This document shows positions 1 through 11,799 of a stretch of DNA of 64,000 nt, piece after piece. A program made the position numbers and the translations under genes. The notes beneath the pieces were generated by a model that searched no databases, was not told the origin of the DNA, and worked only from the letters and a program-made list of their open reading frames with translations. Position 1 is the first letter of the stretch, and each line of letters starts with the position of its first letter. Source of the DNA: Triglochin maritima (Eukaryota; Streptophyta; Magnoliopsida; Alismatales; Juncaginaceae); NCBI GenBank assembly GCA_963682175.1, contig OY821775.1:434001-498000 (forward strand), read 5' to 3'.

Positions 1-1014
1 GATACACTGACATATACGTCTGTCGGTGTCAATCACCGACAAAATCAATTCAACTAGTAAATTATAGATGGTTCAGGGTTGATTTTGCAAAATTTTAAAT
101 TAAATAATATTAAAATTAACGATGTTATGCTTGATCCTAAATAGAGTAATTTTATAACGTCTCGTCCCCGAACTCGCATCGAACTCTGAGTCTGGTCTGT
201 TACTCATGAGTTCATTGTCCCACAACACCCACTTATTACAACAAAACCTATGTTGATTGATGTTAGGGTAATAGACTCGTGTGTATATAACTTACTCATA
301 CATTCTTATGTTAGGCGATGTGAGACTATTACTAAGTGTTACAATTTACCACACTTGAACACCGAACACATGATGTCCTCGTTATGATCAAGTCATAATC
401 AGTCACCATACGTTGAATATTGTCCAGTTAAACTTTTGATATTGTCTCATGTACTCTATCAAGGTATGAAGGTTATAATTTGTTTCCTGTAAGTTGATAC
501 CGTTTTAATGCTTTTAATAGAGTCATCTCACGCTAATTTTAAACTCCAACGGTTTTACCTAGTTCAAGAGTTAACTGAAGCACTTGTTCATCATGTCAGG
601 TATTCTTCTCAAATTGTTCAACCATGAGAGTTTCAAGTGACTGGATCAGATCGACGTCGGAAATCACTGCAATTGCTATAGACAATGAAGAACCTGTGTT
701 GTTGGTAAGTCAACCCTTCATGTGAATATAATGCTTGCAATCAGGGCATGGAATTGGATGATTAATTAAAGGAAGTTGACTATTCGGGAAGGGGAAGCAG
801 TTACTTCATATATAGTGCTCCCCCACAAGGCCACAACTTAATATTATATATAATATAGATTGCATAGAGATGCAGAAGTTGTGGTGCATGAACAATGTGA
901 TATAAGCCCACAAACTTGATCAGAAGGCCATATGGTTTGGCATGCTATTAGGTTCCTAGATTTTGAAGTTTTAGTTTGGTAGTAGTAAAGAAAATTGTAG
1001 AAGGGACAATTGAG
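1..1014. other. Intergenic DNA upstream of GT61-1
   Basis: No gene is recognisable here. The stretch is AT-rich, has no long open frame, and presumably contains the promoter and 5' leader of the glycosyltransferase gene that starts at 1015. Confidence 0.5.
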
Positions 1015-2986
1015 ATGGGAAGTGAGTTAAGGTTCGTGGGAAGCTTCGGGCGTAGGGAATGTCCGAGGCCTGGCTTCTTGGCTATTACAGGATGTTTTGT
1101 CATCCTTCTGATGTATTTTATGTTCTACAATGTTCATATGGATCCATCGATTATCGCTTCCAGAATCGGTATGATCAAGTTTTGCATTAAACCATTAAAG
1201 TCCTTAAATTGTTTAATTAGATGCAATCCATCAGCTCATATATAGTTTTAAGTAATGTTACAACAACCAATTCAATTAGTTTAAAATTCAATTAGATGCA
1301 ATGTAATTCTAATTTAGTTTAGAATTCATCCTTTCCTTTTATTTTATTTTATTTTATTTTCTACTTGGTGTGCCGAACATAAAATTGAAAAGATAATTTC
1401 TTGTAGGCAAGCAGATAGTTTTTTTAAAATCATTAAATATGTATTTATTGCCTCTCAAGTATTTTTCTCTATCTAAGTAGATGTAAGCAAAATTAATATT
1501 GATTGCATTTTGGTATCAAAATTAGGTGGATATAAGCAAAACGAGACAAACAGTCAAAACTCAGATAATGACCAAGAACACGACCATGTTTGTTCAAGAA
1601 GTGACACTCCCAGTCCCATAGCTGAGAAGCATTCCATAAATAACGACACAAACGATGGAAGAAATTCCACCGAAGTAGATAATTCGGGCAAGTTCAAGTT
1701 GTTGACACTAAAGATTTATTTCTCACTTATGTCTTTCATAATAAATTTTATAAAATATCTAAGCACTTTGCTATAAAAATCCAGAAGGACTATTATCCTG
1801 ATCATCTGATTAACTTACTTCCACAGGTGAAAGGAGAAAGACGAAGATAGATTGTGATTTTACCAATGCCAGAACAGATGTTTGTGAAATTGATGGTGGC
1901 ATCCAAATTCATGGGACATCGTCTTCGGTTATTTATGCAGCAAATAATGCCAATGAGTCTTGGAAAATTAAGCCTTATGCTCGAAAAACAGATGGATATG
2001 CTATGTCTAAAGTAAGAGAAGTAACCGTGAGACCATCAAATGACCATGAAGAATCATTTAGTTGTGATGTCGAGCACACGGTTCCTGGTGTAGTCTTCTC
2101 TGTTGATGGATACACATCAAATTTCTTTCACTCCTTCACGGATGTGTTGTTACCACTTTTTATAACAACACGTCTCTACAGAGGTGAAGTTCAATTCCTT
2201 GTTACCAACATGAACACTAAGTGGATCAAAGCACACAAGTTGGTCTTTGATCGTCTTTCGAATTATGAGCTCATCGACTTTGACAATGATGATAGAACGC
2301 ATTGCTTCCATCATGTTATTGTTGGTCTCCAATGTGACCAAGATTTCAAGATAAGCTCATCAAAAACCTCAAGTGGAGTATTTCCATCAATGGTTGACTT
2401 CAAGAAGTTCATTGCAAATACTTACTCCCTTAGGAGAAATGCATCGATTCAGATAAAAGACGGTGCTCGAAAAAAGCCTAGGGTGTTAATCATAACAAGA
2501 AGCAGGACAAGAAAACTGAGAAACGTAGACGAGATTGTAAGAATGGCCCGTGATTTAGGGTTCAAGACAGTCACGTCCGAGGCAGGCGAAGGAGGAATAG
2601 CCAAATTTGCGAAGATCGTAAATTCTTGTGATGTGATGATGGGAGTACATGGTGCCGGTCTCACCAACATCATCTTCCTTCCAAAGAATGGCGTGTTAAT
2701 TCAAATAATTCCTTTGGGAGGGTTGGACTGGTGGGCAGGGTATTATTTTAGGGTTCCAGCACTTGAAATGGAGTTGAAATACTTGGACTACCACATAAAG
2801 GAAGAGGAGAGCTCCCTAGTTGAGATATATCCTAGAAATGATACAGTGTTCACAAATCCATCAGCCATAACACAAAGAGGATGGCCTGCCCTAAGAGCAG
2901 TATATTTAGACAAGCAAGATGTAATTCTTGATGTGAACAGGTTTAAGGATGTCTTGTTAGAAGCCTTGAAGCTCCTTCATATATGA
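1015..2986 (+). CDS. GT61 family glycosyltransferase (GT61-1)
   Basis: Three exons join in one frame: 1015-1168, 1526-1687 and 1827-2986, giving 491 residues. The start ATG at 1015 is followed by a short basic segment and one hydrophobic stretch (about residues 20-38), the type II signal-anchor layout of Golgi glycosyltransferases. A Ser/Thr/Asn-rich stem follows, then a DUF563/GT61 catalytic domain with FSVDGYTSNFFHSFTD and the family hallmark GVHGAGLTN near the C-terminus. GT61 enzymes transfer pentoses such as arabinose or xylose to xylan, or GlcNAc or xylose to proteins; the substrate here cannot be read from sequence. Both introns are phase 1. Intron 2 has a GC donor (exon ends 1687, intron begins GCAAGT), and the paralogue at 9255 has GTAAGC at the same place. 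It is a tandem duplicate of that gene, now separated from it by a transposon. Confidence 0.88.
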
Positions 2987-3659
2987 TGTTTTCTAGTTAT
3001 CATCTTTTATTGCACATCACCTTTTGGTTTCTACCTATCCTAGACTGGTTACCAAAGATTGCTAATTTTTTTAACTTTTTTGCATCCATATATTCATAAA
3101 AATGGAATTCTCATTTACAATTGGGCAAACTTTGTGATATGGCTTAATATTCGATGATAATGACACCCCTTTTTTCCTACTATCCGCGTATTTTTATTGC
3201 AAGATTTTTTTTTGGAGGGGGGATGTTTTCCAAGCTGTGGGAAGAATGGGGGTGATGGTGACTTCAGCATATGCAATAAGTAACCGAAGTCCACTTTGAT
3301 GTGTTTTATAAAAAGCAACTTTCCGATCACTAAGAAAGTTGAAGGATCTTCTTAACAAACTTGTGTTTTAGCATTCAGATTTGAACTGATATAAAGTCTA
3401 AAAATAGGGAAATTTTGATTTTAAACTGATAGAGGAATCATGTTTTAGATGTAATTAAGTAGAATAACAGAGTTAAGACATCATATATGGTACAAAGTTA
3501 TAGTCATTGTTTTGTTTATGGAAAGCCTATTTTGTTGATGATATGTGATTAGATGAAAAACTGAGATAAAACTAAGCTGATAGTCATTTGAATAAACGTT
3601 TCCAGATCGATTAACCCATTCATACTTTTCAAAACCTCCACGCCGAAAGCCCAAAACTT
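2987..3659. other. Intergenic DNA downstream of GT61-1
   Basis: 3' flank of GT61-1. It is AT-rich and I see no gene or element up to the MULE-A target-site duplication at 3660. Confidence 0.5.
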
Positions 3660-3668
3660 AAAATTCTA
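3660..3668. repeat. Left 9-bp target-site duplication of MULE-A
   Basis: AAAATTCTA lies directly outside the left terminus and is repeated exactly at 8504-8512. Nine base pairs is the standard Mutator-family duplication length. Confidence 0.93.
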
Positions 3669-4161
3669 GGAAAAAATTTCAAAATAATATTTTAAAAAAA
3701 AAACCAAAATAAACCTCCATTAAAACTATTTCTCAAACTAGACCCGCTGCCACCACGTGGTGACACGTGGCGGCGACGGGTTTTGATTTTTTGTGCATAG
3801 AAAACTCGGCATCACCAGTGCCGAGTTCATCTTTTGCGAACTCGGCACTGGTGATGCCGAGTTCAACTTTGGTAGAACTCGGCATGAGTGATGTCGAGTT
3901 CTACTTGGTTTTTTATTGCCAACACTTGACATTTTTTACTGAGGTGATTCAAATAGAACTCGGCACTGAGAGTGCCGAGTTCTATTTAAGAAACTGTTCT
4001 CCTGGCGTTTAGATCGTGCATGAGACGATTGACGCGTCAGGAGAACAGTTACTTAAATAGAACTTGGTACTCTCAGTGCTGAGTTCTAAAGGAAGAACTC
4101 GGCGTTAGTAACGCCGAGTTCACTTAAAAAAAGTGAACTCGGCGTTACCAACACCGAGTTC
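3669..4161 (+). repeat. MULE-A left terminal inverted repeat with palindrome array
   Basis: The outer part (about 3669-3935) matches the inverted right end. Seven 25-bp palindromes of form AACTCGGC-N9-GCCGAGTT start at 3803, 3839, 3876, 3957, 4061, 4096 and 4136, with few arm mismatches. Units occur in mirrored pairs: the N9 of one is the reverse complement, or nearly so, of its neighbour's N9. Units 4 and 5 also lie inside a larger inverted repeat of about 130 bp (3957-4085). Confidence 0.9.
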
Positions 4162-4168
4162 CGTCGGG

Positions 4169-4178
4169 CTATAAAAAC
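4169..4178 (+). promoter_or_regulatory. Probable TATA box of the MULE-A gene
   Basis: CTATAAAAAC lies just inside the last palindrome of the left end, about 700 bp before the first plausible ATG (4887). Transcripts from here would have a long leader, probably with an intron. Confidence 0.55.
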
Positions 4179-4886
4179 AGCCTGACGCCCCCCTCTCCCC
4201 ATCCGTCGAGTTTCCGAGTTTTTAAGGTTAGGGTTTCGATTTTTTTTCATTTTCCACCATTTTCTTGCCTTTTTATGTATTATGATGATATACATTGTTG
4301 TTTTATGTATGATTGTAGTGTTTTTGTTGATTTAGGAACCCGTTTTGGTGCAAACTCGAATTCGATTTTGGGTTTTTAGGCAAAACGTTTTATTTCTTGT
4401 TTGATAATTGATTATTGAATTTAGTTTTGTTGATTATAGGTCTACGGTAGTCATCTTAAAAATAGTTGAATTTACGTATGATTATTGTGATTAAAATTAG
4501 ATCTTTTGTTGTTATTTAGGTTTGAATGTATGTTAATTTGAATGAATGTAAACTTAAAAGTGATTTATTTGAGTTTAAATGTACGTGAGTTTGAATGCAT
4601 GTTAGAATTGAATTTTGTAGTATTGTTAGTTTGTTCTACCGTGCAGGTTTAAATTTACCAATTTGAAAAATATAGGAGAGGTTATGTCAAAAAATTTAAA
4701 AAAATTCTGACATGATTCGTAATGTTGTTTATTGTAGTTGGTTTTATTGGAGAGATTGTTCGACGTTTACAGTCGTTTGCTACTACACTCGATTGAGGTA
4801 ATTTCTAAAACATTAGAGTATTCTCAACTTTTTAAGTAGTTAGTAATGAAGAACAATCTTCTCACTTGTTAACGTGTTATGTACAG

Positions 4887-7675
4887 ATGGAGTTTGGTGG
4901 TTCTAGTACTGGTTCAGTTAGAGGTAGCTACACTTCACAGGGTCCGGTAGACAGATCAGTATTGGATTTGCAGGCCAACCACAAGTCTGACTTGTTCAAA
5001 GATTTTGTAAGTATTTTACGTTTTCAAGTTAAATATTTGCACGTGAGTTTCAATATTCTGACATTTCTCTAAATTTATGCAGAAGGATGTTGATGGTGTA
5101 AAATACGTTGAGCATGGATCGAAGCTCAACGAATGGAAGATCACTGATGAGAGGATGTTGTTTCTGCTAGATATGGCAGGGTTTGACACAGTCACTCGGT
5201 TGGGCCGAGTTCAGTTGGATCATACCTTGCTGGGGGCGATGGTCGAGCGTTGGAGACCGGAGACTCAATCATTTCACCTGCGACATGGTGAGATCACGTG
5301 CACCTTGCGTGACATCTCGATGATTACCGGCTTGTGCGTAGATGGTTTGCCGGTGTGTGAGTCTCAGGAGTACGTTTGTTCAGAGGAGTGCATGGATTTA
5401 TTGGGTCAGGTCCCCGATGACTTGGGTCGTAAGAGTTCCGTAACTCTGGGTTGGTTGCAAGCTCAGTTTCAGCAGTTGTCTTTTGATGCTGACGAGGAGA
5501 CAGTTACACGACACACCAGAGCCTTCATTCTGTTCCAGCTGGGACAAAATGAAACGGTATAATGTTCATTGTATTCGTCGTGATGAAGATAACTGCAAAT
5601 GGCGTCTACATGCGTCTGTTCCAAAAGGCTGCAGATATTTTCAAGTTAAAACATACAACGCCGAGCACACTTGTACCAATCCGATATTTCTAAACGTAGG
5701 CCTGTAACCGGGTCGGGTTGGGGTGGGTTTCGAACCCACCGCTACCCGACCCGTCTAAGGTAGACGGGTTGGCGGGTCGGGTTGGGTCGGGTGAAACTTT
5801 TTTAAACCGCTACCCGACCAGCCTAAGATCGGGTAAACGGGTTACGCGGGTAGGGCGGGTCGGGTAAACGGGTTATGCGGGGTGGGTAGATGGATAAATG
5901 AATTTTTTATATATTTTTTCTTTCTTTTTGCATAACTCTATAAATTAAAAACATAACACATTAGCACCTTAAAAACATTACCAATGTAATGAACACCATA
6001 AAATTATAAATAACTTCAACTTTATAACACTATTAGTAAATTATGGATAAGAGAATATGTATATGTATATGGTATATAAGTGTGTATATATATAATATTT
6101 ATTATTTAATTTATTAAATTCTTAAACGGGTAATCGGGTAAACGAGGCGGGTAGAAAATACAACCGCTACCCGCCCCGTTTATTAGTCGGGTTGGCGGGT
6201 TGAATTTTTTCCCCGTTACCCGACTTAGGCGGGTCGGGTTGGCGGGTCGGGGCGGGTTTTACCCGCCCCATTTACAGCCCTAGCTAAACGACAACAAACA
6301 ATGCAGTGCTAACTTTGTATGCGACTTGATAATGTCATCTGTTAGAACTAAGTTCACAATTACTCCTGCTGAAATAATGGAAAGGGTGAAGACCAAATAC
6401 TCACTTGAAATCGGTTACGCTAAAGCATGGCATACTAGGCAAAAAACGTTGAACCGAATATATGGTGCCGAAGAAAGTTTTAAAGATTTGCGAAGGTTCG
6501 TCACAGTTCTCTGTCAATACAATGAAAGATATGTTGTCGAAATAGAGTCTGTCCAGGTAAATTCAGACGAGGAGATGTTTAAGCGTGTGTTTTGGGCGTT
6601 CGGGCCTTCAATTAGTGGGTTTCATTATTGTAGACCTATTGTCAGTGTGGATGGAAGCATCTCTATAGCAAATATAGAGGTTTATTGCTAATTGTTGTGG
6701 GCACGGATTCAAACCACGGAATTTTTTCCTTTGACATTTTTTGTTGTAGAGAGCGAGAATACAAAGTCGTGGGCGTGATTCCTTCATTTGTCGGCAAGTA
6801 GAGTTACAAGGCGACCCGATTTGTGTATTATCACCGACAGATTTTCGGGAATAAATGCTTGTGTGCGAGCCACATTTCCATCTTCGGAGGGCAATGTACA
6901 TCGATTCTGTCTTCGACACATAAAAGTAAATCTTGCTAAACATCGAAATTACAAGGAAAGATTGGGACAAATCAAGTTTTACGAAGCGGGTAAAACTCAT
7001 TCATTTATGAAATTTGAAGAGTTAATGAAGGCTATTGCAGAGGAACATAAACCGATATACGAGTGGATTCAACATCAAGGTCCTTTGGAAAGATGGACTT
7101 GTTGTCACGACGGAGGTCGACGTTTCGGATGTATGACAACAAACATGTCAGAAAGCTTCAACAATGTCTTACGAGGGGCACGCGGTATGCCAATTACAAC
7201 CATGATTTTGATGATCTTTCTCCGCTTGAACAAATTCTTTGTTAAAAGAAGGGACGTCGTCGAGTCGTGGAATGAAATATATGTACCGACAGTCCACACC
7301 GTGGTGATGGCAAACATTAATCTGGCCAGAACAGATACAGTAACTCGGTACCACCAGCTGATGTACCAGGTTGAAGCCAATGACCAGAAAAAATACCTCG
7401 TGAAATTTGAAGAAGGAGTTATTACTTGCACTTGTGGATACATAATTGCAATGCACGTCCCATGTTTACATGTACTAGCAGTTTGCAGTGGCAAACATGC
7501 AAATGTCAACACTTCACATTTGGTGTCCCCGTATTATGAGGTTCAAATGTACAGGGAGGTGTACAAACCGATATTTATCCCAATTCCTGATGTGAGGTAT
7601 TGGCCAGATCGAGGAAACATCACAATGAAGCCTCCCCAAACCAAAAGACCTCCCGGTCGGCCTAAATCAACGTGA
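4887..7675 (+). pseudogene. MULE-A plant mobile domain-MURA transposase gene, broken
   Basis: Exon 4887-5006 splices in phase 0 to an exon starting at 5083. That exon encodes the first part of a plant mobile domain (GFDTVTRLGRVQLDHTLL, then ITGLCVDGLPV) up to about 5562. The Mutator N-terminal DNA-binding region follows in another frame from about 5550 (CIRRDEDNCKWRLHAS, then a HTC motif). The DDE transposase domain includes IITDRFSGI, and the C-terminus has a SWIM zinc finger (CTCGYIIAMHVPCLH) and a GRPK motif. Four lesions are visible: the PMD/MURA frame break near 5550, the hAT insert at 5697, two compensating one-base shifts at about 6655 and 6725, and an in-frame TGA at 6776-6778 where the family has Trp. 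Across the hAT site the flanking codons are in one frame, so the gene was continuous there before the insert. Confidence 0.85.
5697..6282. mobile_element. Non-autonomous hAT-like insertion inside MULE-A
   Basis: The termini are TAGGCCTGTAA on the left and TTACAGCCCTA on the right, an inverted pair of the type seen in plant hAT elements. The flanks are TCTAAACG (5689-5696) and GCTAAACG (6283-6290), an 8-bp target duplication with one mismatch. The ends are rich in GGGTCGGGT/ACCCGACCC repeats and the centre is AT-rich. There is no coding capacity. It interrupts the transposase frame of MULE-A. Confidence 0.8.
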
Positions 7676-7984
7676 ACCCGAAATAAGATGGACGAACACT
7701 CTGGAAGAAGGGTAAGGTGTGGGAGATGCGGCGGTATAGGGCATAACTGAAAGCGATGAAAGGAACCTATATAGCAAAATATTTTGTATGTGAGACGAAT
7801 GAATGTAAGAGTTGATTAATTGTAAGACTTGTATTGTATTTGTAATGTATTTTGTTATGACTTGAATGAATGTACGACTTAAATCCTTTTTAAGAGTTGA
7901 TTAATTGTAAGACGAATGAATGTAATGTATTTTTTAGGACCGCAAATTTGCCTACTTCAGCCTATTAAACTCGACTTATGCCTA

Positions 7985-8503
7985 TTAAACTCGGTATTAT
8001 AGATGCCGAATTCTATTGTAGACCTAGCCGTCCACCCATTTCACACATGATTTGAGTGCCAGGAGAACAAGTCCAAATAGAACTCGGCATTGAGGATGTC
8101 GAGTTCTAATGCCGAGTTCTATCTGTCACCTCTCCTGACAACCGTCGAGTGAAATATGAAGTGGTAGGCAATACTCCCAGATAGAACTCAGCATTGGTGA
8201 TGCCGAGTTTTCTTTGGTACAACTCGGCATCAACAGTGCCGAGTTCTACCAAGTGTCACCTCCTAAGTGAAAATTTCAACTGTTGGCCAATAAAAAACCA
8301 AAGTTGAACTCGGCATCACCAGTGTCGAGTTCTCAAAAGATGAACTCGACACTGGTGATGTCGAGTTCTCTATGCACAAAAAAACAAAACCCGTCGCCGC
8401 CACGTGTCACGTGGTGGCAGCGGGTCTAGTTTGAGAAATAGTTTTAATGTAGATTTATTTTGACAATTTTTAAATAAAAAAATATTATTTTGAAAAAATT
8501 TCC
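7985..8503 (-). repeat. MULE-A right terminal inverted repeat with palindrome array
   Basis: This is the inverted counterpart of the left end. At least six AACTCGGC-N9-GCCGAGTT type palindromes occur between about 7988 and 8370, followed by the GC-rich CACGTG block and the terminus ending TTTCC at 8503. The order of inner units differs from the left end, so the array has been rearranged. Confidence 0.88.
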
Positions 8504-8512
8504 AAAATTCTA
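8504..8512. repeat. Right 9-bp target-site duplication of MULE-A
   Basis: AAAATTCTA, identical to 3660-3668. Confidence 0.93.
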
Positions 8513-9254
8513 AGGTTGGCATAACATTCATGATCAAAACAAGCTACATGTTTTCCTCCTTATTAATTAAAAATCTAAAAGTAGGGTGAATGTGAGTGCT
8601 TCAGCATGTTTAAAAATAATATTTATACATTTTGACTGTATGGCTATAATGCAATAATAAATGCGGTACCGAATGTGAACAAGAATAAATAATATTTATA
8701 CATTTTGCCTGCATCTCTATGCAGAAGTTCTGGCTAACGTCGTTGGAGATCCAACAATGTCCAACCTTGTTTGATTAGTTGGAGCATAAAGTTATTAAAT
8801 TTGTTCTCTGTAGTATAATTTTTATGTAAACATTTCAGAATTTACTGTGATAATGAGACATGCAGTAGGAAATAATATAAATTGATCCACAAGCCATTCG
8901 TCGTATAAGTGGCAGGATGTAAACCAATTATATCCAAACAAAGTATACGATTTTTCTTGGCCTTTTGACCATAAATAAGAACTAGAGCACATTTAAATGC
9001 ATGGATGCATTTTTTACTTACCAATCAGTTGCTCTAAAAAAATCAAAATAAAAAGAATACAAATTATATAGTTCTCTCTCTCTCTATATGTGTGTGTGTA
9101 TAGGTAATGGTCTGTTGAGAAACAATAGTGTTAGTTGTGAACTCTATTTCTCGTGAACTTGAAGTGATCATCCATATTAGTAGTTGACACATGATTTAAG
9201 TATAGTAGAGGAAAAGAGAAGAAGAAGAAGAAGAAGAAGAAGAAGAAGAAGAAG
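8513..9254. other. Intergenic DNA and 5' flank of GT61-2
   Basis: AT-rich and without a recognisable gene. It ends in a GAA trinucleotide tract (about 9219-9254) that runs directly into the start codon of GT61-2, so the tract would lie in the 5' leader. Confidence 0.55.
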
Positions 9255-11799
9255 ATGCTCGTGTTTATAAAAAACGTTGGGCGTTCGGAGTTGCAGAAAT
9301 TTTCCTTCTCAATTCTTGCAGGATGTTATTTCATCTACTTCGTATTCTTTTCTTTCTTCATTTCTTCCATGAATCCTTCAAACATAGGTAATGAAGCTCA
9401 TTTTCACATCATAACTACAACGTCCACAGTGCTTCTTTTTTCTCTATTAATTTAAACATTGGCTTAATTACAAGATTTTTAATTTCTTCTTCATCATGGT
9501 GCATGTATGTAATTAGATGGTATGAAGATGGCTTTTCCCGTAAACAACGCTTCCATCACAAAACACAATCTGTTGAAGAGCGATTCTGAAAATATTAAGA
9601 CCAATCAGAATCCGGATGTTTCTTCTTCATATATATCAGGTACATATGTACTCAATTTCCAATTAAATATCTTCAAATATCTTTTGATGATTAAATTCAC
9701 CACTAAAAATCGATCGAGTCAATACGTCATAATGTTGACTTTGACCTATGAAATATGTTTGTAGTGTCTATAGTCTACTGAAATATGTGTGTGTACGTAC
9801 TTATGATGGCGATTTTTATTCTTCTTTTTTATAGAAAACCTCGCAAGCAATACATTCCATCTCCATCAAGACAATTCAGGTTGGTACTCAAAGTGCAAGG
9901 CATTAATGTATTAAAACTTTATCTTGATTTTGTATCACCTTAATATTGACGTAATTAATTACAAGCTTTTACTTCTTCATGGTGAATATATATATTCAGA
10001 TAATATGCAGAAGACTCCTTTTAGAAGTAATACTTCAATCGTGAAACGAACTCCAGTTCGAGAGAACAGTTTTGGAAATATTACGATCGTTCAGAATTGG
10101 AATGTCTCTTCTTCTGCAGTTTCAGCAGGTATGTATTGAGAAATGAATAATTTCAGCAGGTATGTATTGAGAAATGAATAATTAATTTTCTGAATCTCTT
10201 TTTCATTGTTAATTAATACAACCACCAGATTTCACATACATGCACCCATCAGGTATGTATCATATATATATATATATTTAATGTTGGCTTAATTTACTTG
10301 ACGTGTGAATTAGGTGGATGGAAACAAAATGAGACAAACAATCGAAAGTCAGATCATTTGGATCAAAAAAATGTGGTTCGTTCTAGAAATGACACTTCTA
10401 TTGTTGAGAAGCTCTCAATGAATAAAAACATAAAGGCTAAAAAAGTTCAAACCAGTGTGGCTGCTGTATTGGGTAAGCTCAAATTGTAAAGATCTTAATT
10501 TTGTTTTATAGTTGACTAAATATTTATTTGACGCTATTGTTTTGCATGATATAATTAGTTGATTTTTTGATCAAGTAATAGCAAGAATTAAGTGATATAT
10601 TAATCCAAATTATTTTACCAGATGAAAAGAGAGAGATGAAGCAGGTGAAATGTGATTTGTCGAGCGAACGAACAAACATTTGTGAAATAGAAGGTGACAT
10701 TCGCATTCACGGGGCATCGTCTACAGTAATATATGCTACTACAAATCATGCCAATAATGAGTTATGGAAAATCAAGCCTTATGCTCGAAAGTTTGATAAG
10801 ACTGCAATGGGTGGTGTGAGGGAGTTGACAGTGAAATCGTCCCGATATGAAGAATTATTATCGAATTGTAGCGCCAAGCATGACAATATTCCTGGAATAG
10901 TCTTCTCCACTCGAGGATATTTGGGGAATTTCTTCCACGACTTTTCGGATGTCATCATACCTCTCTTTCTAACATCGCATCGATATCACGGTGAAGTTCA
11001 ATTTCTTGTCACAAATTTGAATACTTGGTGGACTAACAAGTACAAGCCAATCTTCGCTAGTCTTTCCAATTACGACCTTATTGATTTCGACAATGACAGT
11101 AAGACTCGGTGCTTCCGGAATGCAATTGTTGGTCTTCATAGCCACAAAGATCTCACACTCATCCCATCAAACTACCCGTATGGATACTCAATGGTTGACT
11201 TCACAAATTTCTTGAAGAAGGCTTACTCTCTTACCAAAAATTCAGCAATCAAGCTCAATGATGAGGACATGATAAAAAAGAAACCAAGGTTGCTAATCGT
11301 ATCGAGAAAGTGGACTCGGAAGCTAATAAATGTAGGAGACATAGTGGCAATGGCACGTAGTCTAGGGTTCAAGACAATCGTTGCCGAGGCAGGTGAAGGA
11401 GGAGTAGCTAATTTTGCAAGGATCGTAAATTCTTGCGATGTGTTGGTGGGAGTACATGGAGCTGGTCTCACCAATATACTCTTCCTTCCCATAAACAGCG
11501 TCTTCATCCAAATAACCCCGTGGGGAAAGCTAGATTGGTTGTCAAGGGTTTATTACGAAGAACCGGCGGCCGATATGAAGTTGAAATACATAGAGTATAG
11601 CATCAAGGAAGAGGAGAGCACCCTAATAGATATGTACTCTACAAATCATACAGTGTTCAATAATCCATCATCACTATTTAGGAAGTATGGATGGAATGCT
11701 GTGAGGGAAGTGTTTTTAGAAAAACAAGATGTCAGACTAGATTTGGAGAGGTTCAAACCAATTCTATTGGAAGCTATGAAGCTTCTTCATGATGATTAA
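9255..11799 (+). CDS. GT61 family glycosyltransferase (GT61-2), long-stem paralogue
   Basis: Seven exons join in one frame: 9255-9387, 9517-9639, 9835-9879, 10000-10128, 10229-10252, 10314-10472 and 10622-11799, giving 596 residues. All introns are phase 1. Exon 1 encodes an N-terminal membrane anchor, exons 2-6 a Ser/Asn-rich stem, and exon 7 the whole GT61 (DUF563) catalytic domain, with FLGNFFHDFSDVIIPLF-like and GVHGAGLTN motifs. The catalytic exon aligns along its length with exon 3 of GT61-1. The stem is about 100 residues longer because of four extra symmetric exons, and exons 2, 4 and 6 share a loose pattern (N/S-x-SI followed by N-I and a Ser-rich end). Likely Golgi-located; donor and acceptor are unknown. 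The exon model is my inference from splice sites; the 24-bp exon 10229-10252 is the least certain. Confidence 0.83.
10121..10182 (+). repeat. 31-bp tandem duplication across a splice donor
   Basis: A 31-bp unit beginning TTCAGCAGGTATG occurs at 10121-10151 and again at 10152-10182. It includes the last bases of exon 4 of GT61-2 and its GT donor, so two identical donors lie in tandem. Use of the second would add 31 nt containing stop codons. Confidence 0.9.

Larger units (their letters stand above)
3669..8503 (+). mobile_element. Mutator-like element MULE-A, 4.8 kb
   Basis: The ends are exact: AAAATTCTA flanks both sides (3660-3668 and 8504-8512), and both termini read inward as GGAAA followed by an AT-rich stretch and TTTCAAAATAATATT. 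The terminal inverted repeats then share a GC-rich block containing CACGTG and an array of 25-bp palindromes. Inside is one plus-strand gene that joins a plant mobile domain to a MURA-type transposase. The element landed between two tandem GT61 genes. It later received a hAT-like insertion (5697-6282) and small coding lesions, so it cannot make transposase now. The exact duplication and well-matched termini indicate that the element as a whole is not very old. Confidence 0.92.
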
